Shown one piece after another: positions 11,543-22,537 of a stretch of 64,000 nt of DNA. Numbering within the stretch: the stretch's first letter is position 1; each line of letters begins with the position of its first letter. Made by a program: the position numbers and the translations under genes. The notes beneath the pieces are model-generated. The model did not search any database, was not told the origin of the DNA, and worked only from the letters and a program-made list of their open reading frames with translations. This DNA comes from Cyclaneusma minus (taxonomy: Eukaryota; Ascomycota; Leotiomycetes; Marthamycetales; Marthamycetaceae). The stretch covers positions 868,001-932,000 of the forward strand of contig JAKZHN010000001.1 in NCBI GenBank assembly GCA_037179335.1. The letters are read 5' to 3'.

Positions 11543-13325
11543 ATGGACAACTCAAGTGGCACCACCATGGCACCGGAAAAGGTCCAGGATTCGGACGAGA
11601 AGAGGTCGGTACCTGTGGAAGAGAAGGGGCAAGTCATCGAGATTTCGCCAGTAGGCTACACAGCGGAAGAAGAGGCACGCGTTGTGCGTAAAATCGACTA
11701 TACGATTTTGCCTATGGTAAGCATCCTCCTATCTCGATCATAGGAGTATTCTAGTAGTTGGGGGTCTCGGGCCTGGCTGATTCGCATGTAGATGTGTGCC
11801 ATCTTCTTCCTGCAATACATTGACAAGCAGAGCCTGAGTTATGCTTCCGTGTTCGGTCTGATTGAGGACCTGAATATGACGAGCTCGCAGTATTCGTGGA
11901 CTTCCTCCATCTTCTACATCGGCCAACTCGTCTCCAATTACCCCTTCATCTACCTCATGAGCAAACTTCACTTGACCAAGTTTGTTGGAGGCACCGTGTA
12001 CGTATCGAAAATCTCCGTCGAATCTGGGATTAGCAGAGCTAATTTCGTGGACGGCAGTGTCATATGGGGTGTTGTATGTATGTGCCTTGCAGCACCTCAG
12101 AACTTCGCCGGCTTCGCTGCCGTGCGGTTCGTCCTAGGATTCTGCGAAGGCGCCGTAAGTCCTGCCTTCGTCACCCTGACGGCCATCTGGTACCGGAAAG
12201 ATGAACATACGACACGCACGGCTCTTTGGGTTACTATGAACGGTCTGGCTCAGGTCGTTGGATGTCTGCTCATGTACGGCATCGCGAAGAATACTTCGCT
12301 GGCGCTCCAGCCATGGCGCACAATGTTTCTGATCTGTGGTGCCTTGACGGCTGCTGCCGGCCTCGTGTTTTTCATCTTCATGCCAAATGGACCTAACGAC
12401 TGTTGGTTTTTGACGGCGAGGGAAAAAGAGGTGCTGTCATTGCGTATGGCTGAAGACCGAGAAGGAGGGGACAAGACGTCCTTTTCTTTGGCGCAACTGA
12501 AAGAGGCTCTGCTGGATCCCAAGGCCTGGCTTGTCTTCGCTTTTGGTGTTCTCGTGACGCTGCAGTCGTCTGTGATTACAGTAAGCCCCCTGTTTCGTTC
12601 CACCTATAGTTCATGTGGTTAATATTTTCAAGTTCGCATCTCTAGTGATAGAGTCAATCGGCTATGACAAGTACCAAACCATTCTGTACACGGCGCCATC
12701 TGGGCCAGTGCAAGTTCTTCTTCTCTGGATCGGCGTCTTCCTGGGCTGGCTGTTGCCACGCAATCGCAACTTGGTTGTGCTCATCCTCATCATCCCGGCA
12801 TTCGTCGGCAATATTCTTCTTCTCAAGTTGACCACGGACGCTGGCTGGGGTATGATAGTAGCAGCTTGGCTAGTGAGTCTCCCCCCTTTTTGCATACTTT
12901 TTTAGAGCCTCAAGTTGACTAACCATGTCGTCCGCTAGGCATCTTGCATCACAGCGGTCATGTCGCCACTGCTTGCCCTTGCGTCATCGAATGTGAAGGG
13001 CAATACTAAGCGCTCCGTGGTCAACACCATGTTTTACATTGGCTATTGCGCTGGTTGCATCGGAGGGCCGCAGCTCTGGACTCATGGCCCGCGGTACTTT
13101 TCAGGTGTTGTGACCGGTATCGCGACTTGGTCGTTGCTCATTGTGGCGGTGGCTTCTTACTGGTTTGTCTGCTGGAAAGACAACGCTCAGCGTGACAGAG
13201 CCTCCAATGGCCATCAGGACCAATATGGTGCTGAGGTCGGGGAGCACGTGGACCTGGATGAGACTGGAGCGTTCAAAGTGGACCTGACTGACAAGGAGGA
13301 TTTGCGGTTTCGTTATAGTCTGTAG
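11543..13325 (+). CDS. MFS permease, Dal5 / anion:cation symporter family
   Basis: Five exons (11543-11716, 11792-11997, 12058-12580, 12633-12872, 12939-13325) give 509 aa, with all four introns GT-AG and in phase. The protein has a hydrophilic N-terminus, then YTILPM-CAIFFLQYIDKQSLSYAS (first helix with the D-K-x-x-L/I-x-x-A pattern of the Dal5 group), about 12 hydrophobic segments, the loop RFVLGFCEGAVSPAF and a hydrophilic tail. Relatives in yeast and Aspergillus import allantoate, small peptides, vitamins or sugar acids at the plasma membrane with protons. It is transcribed divergently from the amidohydrolase, and the simplest reading is that it imports that enzyme's substrate or product. 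Length is normal and no break is visible. The transported compound is not predictable from sequence. Confidence 0.87.
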
Positions 13326-14182
13326 AGCTAGGTCAGAGTGATAGTATAGCGTTCGACAGCTTCGTTAGACGTTAGTAATAATTCTCTTGGAATGAGTGAA
13401 TGCGTAAAATTTGTCGGTCCTTTCAAACATGAATTCTGCTTGTCAACTTGTGACCTTGTCACGTCGCGGGTAAAGATGTTGATAGTAAGGCCCAAGTTCA
13501 ACGAACTCAGGCCAATCGGATCGGAGACTGCGGTAATGCTGTCGTGAAACGTTTGGAGATGCTGTGCAGCTGGTAGCCAGGACGTGGTGTTGTGTTGTGT
13601 TCGAAGACGCGAAATTTGGAGGACTTGAGGTTGCCGTGAGCATGCCAAGGAGTTTACGTAATCATCTCGGCGTTTTCGGATTTAAGCTCCAACGCGATCT
13701 GATTTTCTTCGTGCCTTCGAATTTCTAAATCGAGCCGTTATATACAGTCTTATGCAGTTTTTTATATCTAGTCTGGATTATTTCAGGCCGAAATAAGTAC
13801 TGCTTATTTCAAAGTTAGGTCCCAGTTTTCAAGTTTCCTGCAAACACAAGAAGATTCCGCAGCTTTTAGCTCATCGAAGCTATGTCGCGTCTCCAAGAGT
13901 CGCGCTCCCACCTTCAATTACACTTTCACCACCGCAAAGTTTCCAAATATCCTCTCGACTGTGAAATCGCTAGCTGCCAATTACCAAAGCCTTTTTCGAC
14001 CTCTTGACTGTCTGACAAAGCTAAAGAGACTTCTCCGAGTGAAGCCGGTGGAAGTCGCAAACGCTTTCCTCTGTTTGTCGGCATCGTCAATCGACTCACA
14101 AATTCTAGCTCTCATCTCCCAGGCTCCCAGCTTCTGATATAAACGATTATCTCGAAGCGTGTCCCTTTCTCCGGCAAGCAAG
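13326..14182. other. intergenic region
   Basis: No gene recognised. Short frames on the minus strand (13328-13648, 13981-14259) have no motif. The right part should contain the promoter and leader of the gene starting at 14183. Confidence 0.5.
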
Positions 14183-15032
14183 ATGGCCAGCGAGGATTCT
14201 CTCAACGATGTTAGCGATCTCACCGATGCGGGCGAGGGCAACGAGTCAAACCCTAGCATCTACATTCTGGCAAAAGTTGGCCAGCCGATCAAATATGTCG
14301 CCGAGATCAACCACGTGTGTTCTCTTTCTTCCATGCCGCACCATTCCTGAAGCTAATCTGCCCAAGTACTCAATGCCTCTCCACGTCTTCGGCTGTCTAC
14401 CAAACAACGACGGCAACCTAGCGAGCGGCTATTGCAAGAACGGCCACGAGCTAGTAGCGGGCGAGACATACATCATCCACGGCGAGGCAATGGTGGGCGA
14501 AAAGACTCTTGCCCACCACCGAGAAGTCATCGTGATCATAAACAAGCATGAACAGGCTACCGAAACAACCACGACCTTTGGTACACCCGAATTCGAGATC
14601 CAGCCGGCCACTGTCAAGGCAGTCGATCTGGATACCCGCCAGGTGAAGCTGAGTTGGATGTTCAAGAACGAGGACTTAGATATGGATTCAAAGCAACACA
14701 TTGTCATGGGAGTTGACCCTCAGCTAAGGGAAATGCTACCAGGAAAGGACGAGGAGGATGTGGAATCGGTGTTTCATACAGACCTTCCATTTTACAAAGG
14801 TCAGGAAGTCGGGGTCTTTGGCAAGATCATTTCCTTCGGGGTCACCCCAAGATTTGAGACCAGCAGCTTCACAGACCGTGCGGTGTGGAATGCGTATGCG
14901 GAGGCAGCAGCGGACGACGAGAAGTCAGAGGAGGACGAGTCAAACGAGACCAGGTTTGATGAAGACGGGTTGGAGGACGGCACCTCGAATAAGGGTAAAG
15001 CAGTGGAGGCGAATGATGCCAATGACAGGTAG
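14183..15032 (+). CDS. unknown protein, 265 aa, 'LxxGxTY' family member 1
   Basis: Exons 14183-14314 and 14367-15032 join at a 52-bp intron with a GCTAAT branch site. I do not recognise a named domain. The protein belongs with four others in this window (16.0, 48.4, 49.5 and 52.0 kb). Shared points are the first intron at the same place, a strand ending in a G-x-TY turn (here ELVAGETYIIHG), a TPEFEIQPATVKAV segment comparable to TPTFEIPIARI and PRPTFQIPSAKI, and a late G-x-I-x-x-FG segment (GKIISFG). The C-terminus is acidic and looks disordered. The alternation of short hydrophobic strands suggests a mainly beta protein. No signal peptide and no membrane segment. Of the five copies, this one and the 49.5-kb copy are open throughout. 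Confidence 0.7.
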
Positions 15033-16002
15033 TCAAATATTATGCGTACGAGCGATGATTTATGACACCACAATATACGGAATTTGAGGCTGTTTCCTTC
15101 TAGAATGAGCCAGACGGGTGCAACCATCAAGACTTGAAAGCAGGGGGTGGAAAGAAAGAAAATGATTCGAAGAAAAGCGATGTGATGTCGATCGAAGCAA
15201 GCAAAATGCCAATATCATCAGTCGCAACATATGCGAAAACTTGGCTACTCACTACTCCTCCAGACGAGCCTCCAGCGACCTCAAAATCTACCATGAGACT
15301 CTCCATGACACTAAGAATTGTTGTTGCCTGTTTACGCACCATTTCGCTACCGGTTTCTCCGTTTTCACAGCACATGTCCCTTACGCACGCTTTCCGCATG
15401 GCTTCGCAACCAAGTTCCCCTTTTTTCGCAACGCCCTCGAAATCTGCCACGAGACTCCCTCTGACATTAGCAAATGTTTATACGTGTTTAACGGTCATAT
15501 TTCCACAGTTCTCACACTTCTCGCAGTTCTTGCGGCCCATTTGCGTTTGTTTCACCCACGTCTTTCCGCACGCTCTCGCTAAGGTTCCCCCTTTTCGAAA
15601 CAACCACCACTCCGGCCCCCCTTTCTTTCAACACTCCTGGCGATTCTTGCCTGCAATCTTGACAGCAATCTCGCACACTTTATATTGTTCTCGCAGACAC
15701 TATCACCGACTGTGTATACGAGCTAATACGAGCTGGAATCACGTGCTCCAAGGCAGTGTTTGCTGTCCCGGGCGCCCAGGAAAAAATTTCCCTTTGACGG
15801 CGCCCCAACATAACCATACTTCTACCCCCTCAACCCCACCACGCGATCCTAACGCGATCTTTGCTATTCCTCGGGTCTCCAGCATTCGTCTTTCTGCCTT
15901 GGGTGATCATCTCCCGATTCAAAAACCCTTTGCGCCGGCGACAACACACCTGCACCGACCCTAACATTGCACTTCATCTACTGGCGAATATCCCCATCCA
16001 CC
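15033..16002. other. intergenic region containing an imperfect 156-bp tandem duplication
   Basis: No secure gene. A 276-codon open frame from 15134 starts at TTG and has unusual Pro/Ser/His/Phe-rich content with no recognisable motif. It is open partly because it spans a duplicated segment listed separately. The right end holds the promoter of the gene at 16003. Confidence 0.45.
15280..15597 (+). repeat. two-copy imperfect tandem repeat, period about 156 bp
   Basis: The stretch beginning CTCAAAATCTACCATGAGAC near 15280 returns as CTCGAAATCTGCCACGAGAC near 15436. The similarity continues through CACAG..CTTACGCACG-type and TTTCCGCA segments to about 15597. The period is a multiple of three (52 codons) and the plus-strand frame stays open through both copies, so a decayed coding repeat is possible. 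Confidence 0.5.
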
Positions 16003-16900
16003 ATGGTGGACCACATCCCAGGTGGCGGCTGTCATCCGGACTGCATGGCGGTCACCGAGCTTCCCTACGGTCAGCTCTGGGATGGCCCAGCAAACAAATA
16101 CCTCGATAAAGCCCACCTAATGCATCCTCACGACCTGCGCGTGCTGCTGTACACCCGCCCAACAAGTATCTGGCGAGACTCGGACGACTATGGAAATGTC
16201 GACGACGATTATGTACGTACCTCCCAGTGCTTCTCATACGGCCGAGATGTTGAACACTTTCTGATGAGACACATGGAAATAGTGGACGATGGAAGCAATT
16301 ATTGAATACGCCAGCGACTCAAAGGATGCCAACAGACTCCGCATCCGCACCAAGCGCAGCCTCAAAGTCGGCAAGACGTACAAGATGTATGGCAAGCTAT
16401 TCCTCGACCCTGGCAAGTTCTGAACCGACAACTACCTGTTGGTGCACGAACACTGCATCGTCGAACAACCTCGACCCTTACGTCCAGAAACCTCCGGAAG
16501 CCCACGCTTCTGGTTGAGATATGCAAAAATCGAGGAAGCCGAGGTTCTCCGAGCGGGTTGGCTACCCGGAAACTTCAACCAACGGGGAAACGCGCTAGTC
16601 ATGCTCAATTGGAAAGCTTGGGACATTTATAATATGGCTACTTTTGGCTCAAAGCTGGAGGTGATTGTGGGGAAGGAGAGATTTGAGGATGAGGAGGGAA
16701 ATAGACTGGAGAGTTGGAAGGTTGTGAGACTTAGGGGAAGGCTGGCTGGAGGGGGTTTTGAGAAGAAAAGTCTGGTTGATTTGAATGTGGAGTGGATGGA
16801 GGAGGAGAAGTTTGAGAATGAGGATGTTTGGGGGAATGGGGATACGCTGGATTGGGAGAATGAGACGGAGGTGAAGGAGTGGATGGGGAGGAATTGGTGA
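16003..16900 (+). pseudogene. 'LxxGxTY' family member 2, interrupted by one in-frame stop
   Basis: Exon 1 (16003-16212) and exon 2 (16283-16900) join across a 70-bp GTACGT...ATAG intron. The frame runs on for 206 codons except for a TGA at 16421-16423, in KF-stop-TDNYLLVHE. Without it the protein would be 275 aa. The family turn is SLKVGKTYKMYGKLF, then SPRFWLRYAKIEE and GRLAGGGFEKKSLVDLNVEW, which correspond more loosely than the other copies to the family's TFEIP and G-x-I blocks. The TGA could be a CGA codon with one C-to-T change. Whether the product is lost, shortened, or restarted downstream is unknown. The acidic Trp/Glu-rich C-terminus is peculiar to this copy. Confidence 0.6.
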
Positions 16901-19900
16901 TGTTCACGTAGGGAAGCTGAGAGGACTACTAGTACCTACGAAGTGAGTCTTACTGACTCGAGTTCAGATCAGATGCTTCAATCGCTTGACCCATGATGAA
17001 CCCATGTGCTCACGTGCCTTCCATTCGTGAATACTAGAGAATTTGGATCTGAGCAGTCTTTAAAGGGCACAAAGAGTATAGATTCTTCATCTCATACCCA
17101 GTAACATCGTCCCAGAGTCTTAGTGAGATAACTCGCTAGAACCTGACTTCTTTCCAGGTGGTTCCGAATTTATAACATTCACGCTTGGTCACAATAGCCA
17201 GATGGACGCAATGATTTCTCACACCACGCTGCCTGCTGTCGAAAGCACTTTGTTGCTGTCGAACTAGCTTCCTGCCCCCATGTCCCAGTCCTGAATGCAA
17301 AGCCTCTCAAGATTCCAGCATTTGCCCTGTACCAAGGGATATAAAAAGGGCGTAAGACCCGCTAAATTTGTGACCCATGCTTGGAGATGACTTCCCCAGC
17401 ATGCACGCTAACTTGCCATGTCTTTGACTACCTGGTTGCTCAACCCCCAAACATCTTGGAGATATCTACTACTCTCGCATGCTGCTCGGCTTTGTATTCA
17501 CGTTGACTTGACCAGCTCTGCGGAAATCCATGCCGCTCGGCAATACCAACTACTGTCATGCGACTTCCCTACTACCGCTCCAGCTAGCCATGTCAGAGCA
17601 AGCTCTAGCTAGACTCGCGACTCAGGGCCCAGGACAACTGGTATAAAAGGCGGGCAAGTCACGAAGAAAGTTGAAGACCAGACTACGTAACTCAATCGAC
17701 TGCAGAACACTCGTAAATGACCACTTCCGCATGGAATCTCGTTTCATTTTTTTCACAGCACGGTCCAGCGATATGCTCGGTGAAGATTTCATGTTTCTGT
17801 TCTGCCTGGTGTTCAATCCGCTGTTTCTAATCCCGAGAAATTTTGCTGCTGTCGAGAGGCGTGCACACCGTCGAGAAGGCTGCTCACTGCCAAATATTAG
17901 TCAGGGATAAGGAGTCATGCAAATTTCGCGGCCAAGGCCCAAGCAAATAAGTATATAAGCCCTAGAAGAGACGAGAATTGTTGGCTCAAACTGTGTAATT
18001 CTGTGCCTGTCCAGCAATGTTGGGTGACCCTCCCAAGCGGGCTGCCAACCTTGGTCATTGGCTTTTAGCCTCGAGCAACTGAAGCTGTAAAGCCAATTTC
18101 CTAGTATTTTCATGTGGAATCAGGTCTCAAGCTGTAAAAACTTTCACCTCTTCTAACAGGAGCTGCTGTCATGAGTGCTCGATTACTGTCGAAATGACAG
18201 AGCGAGAGCAGATGGAAGATACAGACCTGGAGACAATGAGTATAAAAGAGCATGCAGGCCCCAGATTCTTGGAAGTAAGTCCAGATTCTGCGATAACTGC
18301 GATTAAAGAAGACACAGTACCTTGTACTGGTATTCTGATTTACTTGTTCTGAAAATCAAAAGTAAACACTGGAGTTTGATCGTTGACAGACACTCCTCCT
18401 TTGAGCATTTGCTGCAACTTCTGGTGCTACTGACATGACTTCTACTGTCGTAGAAAAAAGCTGTTGCCATTAGAGTCTCTTGGTGTCAATTCAACAAGCT
18501 GACTGCGTCATCAAGGCCTAGACTACCTATTGCTTGAGCAATGCCTCGTATATAGAAGGAAGCGGGCTCTCAACAATCAACGATTCATGAAAAGAAAAGT
18601 CAAAATCTTCACCTCATGGACGTCTAGAACACTTGGTATTAATCAACCGCGCTCAGGAGACGATGTTAGCGAGAAAAGCGAATCCTCTTCAGCGCTTCAC
18701 CAAGAAGTGACCGTCACGGGACTGTTTTTGTTATGACCAAGATCGACAACATTTTCGCATCAACGACAGTGCCTGGCGTTGTCGAGGGTAGGCTCTATAC
18801 CTCTTTGGCCAGCCACAAACAGCACTACACTTCGAGAAACCCTGAACTACGTGACTGCTGCAGTCAGGTATAAAAGCTCGCATCTTCTCATACCTTACAT
18901 TCAAAACCACGATCGAGCTTACTGCGATGCATTCTTCGACAAGGTTTTCTCGGCAGGCTGGGCGAGCTCTCAAGGTGCTTCCGAGTACGGTTCCTGGCCA
19001 AGTCAAATGACACTCCATGAGACTTGCAACTGTGATACTGTAGCACTTCAACTGCTGAGCTGACATCCACGCCAGTCGCCATAAGAACTAGGTAGGCCGA
19101 AAAGCAGTTGTCATTTGCCGCCGAAGAGAAGGAGTTGTCAAGTCGGCGAATGGCGACACGTCAAATTTTACGACAGCAGGGGCTGAAGTTGGCGGCAGAG
19201 AGTGCGAAGTCAGCTGACCGCTTCATTTTCTTGTGACTTTAAGGTAGGTATAAAAGCAGTCGACGTCCAAGATTTGTGGAACAGAACCAGAACCACATTG
19301 TTTGAAGAGAGATGATGGACACACCGACCAACGCGAGTTTGAGCAGCCCGTGAATCACCTGCTTCAAGCTCTCCACGCATGCTGATCCGCTGCTCTTGGT
19401 TAAAGCCAAAGTAGAAAATGAAACACTCTACAATTGACTGAGAAGTGCGCCCCTATCCGACAAGAACACTTGCTCAACAGCAGCGACTGGATTTGACAGA
19501 AGCCTCTTTTGTCAGATTAGCAATCAGAGCAAGTTTTCCACCCGTCTCATTTCCACGTCTATCTAGGTATAAAAGCATTAAGCAGACCATGTTCCATAAA
19601 TCATAAGACCAAGTCACGAGCTACGGATTTCATGCTCCTCGTGTAATCAATGTCGTCTTAGCTAACTCCTCAAAGGCTCTCGTGCAAGCCTTCTTACAGT
19701 TGAAAGAGATGATTTTAAGCCTTTCTGATCGTCGAAAAAGAGACGACACGTGAGCCCATACAACAGCAGGTCCCGAGTCCGACATTGACTTCCTCCGTCT
19801 CAGAGAGTCGTTTTCAGCGCTGGGTACATAGACATTGAGCCCTGGAATTATAGTATAAATAGCAGCCTATGCCTGAACTTTAAGAGACCATGCCAGCATA

Positions 19901-20363
19901 CCATGGATGAAAACATCAATGGGCCAAACACTGACAGAAATGCGCTACGCCGGAGGCGTTTACAATCTTCCCATATATTTCTGAGATCATAATCTACTGG
20001 TGGTCTGCTTCTAGTGGAGAAGAAACATTTTCCTGATCAAAAAGTACAGACTGGCCGAAGACTCCTAATGACGGTGAGGGTACTTGCGTGACAATAGTTC
20101 TCATGCCCGACAACAAGAATTCGGCCCTTGGGTCGTAGATTAAGCTCCAGGATCTAGGTATAAAAGCAGTCACATCTTCAGCATGGAAGCTCATGAACCG
20201 GAAACCAGTTTTACATTTGCAATGTTTGAAGAAATCACAGGTTCCCATCCTCAGAATCTCAAAATGTGCTGATGCGCTGGCATCGTGGAGACTGAGCGGC
20301 AGACAGTATTCTCACTGCTCTCACTGCTTTGTTAATTACTGCTCAGAGATAGATTTACTTGTG

Positions 20364-20483
20364 AAGCAGCAGCTGTACGTCCCGACAGTGGATATTTCCA
20401 TCGAGAACAAGCGCCTAGCAGCGACCACTCAAAGGCTTAGATCCGTTTCACGTGACTTGACGGCTGATATCTAGGTATATAAG
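20364..20483 (+). promoter_or_regulatory. typical array promoter (unit with TATA at 20476)
   Basis: AAGCAGCAG at 20364 and CGACAGTGG at 20383 (19 bp apart), CACGTGAC at 20449, TATATAAG at 20476-20483. This is the full element order in one unit. Transcription rightward is inferred. Confidence 0.6.
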
Positions 20484-20966
20484 CCGGCAATCCTCAACCT
20501 CGAAAGGGTATCAGCAACACTCTTCGAAGCCATGTTCGAGGTGATTTTGAAGCAAGCTTAGATCGCTGTCACAGATTTCCAATACAGGATGTAAACCCGT
20601 GTAGATTTGATACCATTTTCCAAGGGTCGTATCCTCCGAACACTAGACGTCAGATGACAGGTAGGCGAGCGGCAGTAGTCATCCAGCTTGGTAGTAGATG
20701 TCTTAGCAGTGGTTACTGAATCATGAGCCACAAGCTCAGGTAACTTGTCATATTAGGAATCTAGGTATATATAAATACTCGATTCCTCGACTCTGAAAAC
20801 TGTATGAGCACAAAAGGCTCAACAGGAGCCCATGCCGAAGAACTCCCAATCGCGTAGCCCGTCAGGATTGCGGAAAGCTTACAAATGGACTGGTGATCCA
20901 CTGTCTACGGGGAAACCGGTTTCCTTTATGTAAGATCATGGAAAAATAGATAGCAAGGCGATCGCG

Positions 20967-21063
20967 CAACAGCAATCGCGAGTTCCGACAGCAGTTAAGC
21001 GCAGGGCAGTGTTCAGGTGCCCACTTGCCTTGAGGCTTGGGCTCTGAGACTTGGGTATAAAAG
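20967..21063 (+). promoter_or_regulatory. typical array promoter (unit with TATA at 21056)
   Basis: CAACAGCAA at 20967 and CGACAGCAG at 20986, with a third weaker copy (GATAGCAAGG) 19 bp upstream, then GGGTATAAAAGCAG with the TATA at 21056-21063. The first ATG lies about 35 bp downstream. Confidence 0.6.
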
Positions 21064-21924
21064 CAGATAGCCTTTCGAAGTCCAAAGAGTCATGAGTAGT
21101 ACGGCATGAAAAAATGGAGCATGCAGAGCCCACGGGAAACCCATGGCACCTACGCAGAATTCCGACATCTGGAATGACGAGATAAGCTACCACTACCAGG
21201 ATGCATTGGAGAAGAAACATGTTTCCAATGCTCGCATAACTAGCTGGAAGGCGGATAGCAAGGGTAATCACGTAACAGCAGCGGTTGTGTTCGACAGCAG
21301 GTAGGCCCTTGGGAATTATCACGTGCCTAGGTTTCACGTGACTTGGACTTTTGGGACTTGGATATACATAGAAGTCTGAACTCCAATTTTGAAAGATATG
21401 GATAATTCAGCATGCATAACACGTTGATTCTCAAAATTTAGCCACTTCCATACGCAGGATTTCGACTTCACAATGGCGTGGCTCGCCATCCTTAGCAGAG
21501 AAGCAATCTCGAATCTATACCCACTTGTGCACTTTTCGAGATGTTCAAAAAGTAGAAGGCAAAATTTATTGCGCAACAGCAGCAGTCGGGCTTGACAGTA
21601 GGCCTAGGTATTCGTCCGGCGGCCAGCGGTGACCGCTTGGCTTCTTGTACCATCATTCAGTTCCCGAGAGTTGTATATAAAGGTAGCCAACATCACAGCT
21701 TCGGAATTCATGGGTATCGCAGTCGGGAATGCAGTTCATGCTTCAAAGTCAAGATCAGATTCGATTTTAGAAAGAGCATGTATTTTGTGAGCTGCCCATC
21801 GAAGTATCGTCTAGTGAGAAAGAAAACCTCGAGTTCCGTTTCTAATTGCGTCTTTTTCTTCTCCTAGAAGTGAGACAAAAGGAGCCCTCGCATAACAGTA
21901 GCTGTAGGTTTCGACAGCAGAGAT

Positions 21925-21925
<1 letters not shown>

Positions 21926-22019
<94 letters not shown>

Positions 22020-22537
22020 CGGGGGGGGGGGGGGGNNNNNNNNNNNNNNNNNNNNNNNNNNNNNNNNNNNNNNNNNNNNNNNNNNNNNNNNNNNNNNNNN
22101 NNNNNNNNNNNNNNNNNNNNNNNNNNNNNNNNNNNNNNNNNNNNNNNNNNNNNNNNNNNNNNNNNNNNNNNNNNNNNNNNNNNNNNNNNNNNNNNNNNNN
22201 NNNNNNNNNNNNNNNNNNNNNNNNNNNNNNNNNNNNNNNNNNNNNNNNNNNNNNNNNNNNNNNNNNNNNNNNNNNNNNNNNNNNNNNNNNNNNNNNNNNN
22301 NNNNNNNNNNNNNNNNNNNNNNNNNNNNNNNNNNNNNNNNNNNNNNNNNNNNNNNNNNNNNNNNNNNNNNNNNNNNNNNNNNNNNNNNNNNNNNNNNNTT
22401 TTTTTATTACGTTGTTTATTTTATAAAACCAACAAAATTTGGTAATCAAATAATTAAAAAAATTTTAAAAATATTTTCCCGCCTCAATAACTACCACCCC
22501 CCCCCCCTTTTACCCCCCCCCCCCCCCCCCCCCCCCC
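21926..22537. other. assembly gap flanked by poly-G and poly-C artefacts
   Basis: A G run from 21926 (one C at 22020) leads into 363 N (22036-22398). After the N come about 115 bp of low-complexity sequence and C runs to 22537. Runs of G on one side and C on the other point to dark-cycle poly-G reads at both contig ends, not real DNA. The gap cuts an array unit on the left and the 3' end of the permease gene on the right. Confidence 0.9.

Larger units (their letters stand above)
17232..21925 (+). repeat. promoter-unit array, block A (15 TATA units plus one cut by the gap)
   Basis: Plus-strand TATA boxes recur at 17339, 17641, 17952, 18241, 18550, 18869, 19249, 19568, 19854, 20159, 20476, 20766, 21056, 21364 and 21674. 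Gaps are 286-380 bp, mean about 310. The favoured form is GGTATAAAAGCAG. About 65-90 bp upstream of most lies a pair or trio of CGACAG-like elements whose starts are 19 (occasionally 20) bp apart, as at 20364/20383, 20967/20986 and 19475/19494. CACGTG or a near match often sits 20-35 bp before the TATA (20449). In the first four units (17.2-18.2 kb) the elements read CTGTCG toward the TATA; from about 19.1 kb they read CGACAG. From the seventh unit on, an ATG often falls about 35-45 bp after the TATA in a loose TTTGAAAGACCATG context, but the frames that follow are short and unrelated. The last element pair (about 21896-21920) runs into the poly-G gap. Confidence 0.85.

Noticed and set aside
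15134..15964. 276-codon frame
   Set aside because: Starts at TTG, has no motif and owes its length to the tandem duplication. Kept only as a repeat note.
21811..22449. open frames across the gap encoding poly-Pro or poly-Gly
   Set aside because: They exist only because of the poly-G artefact and N bases.
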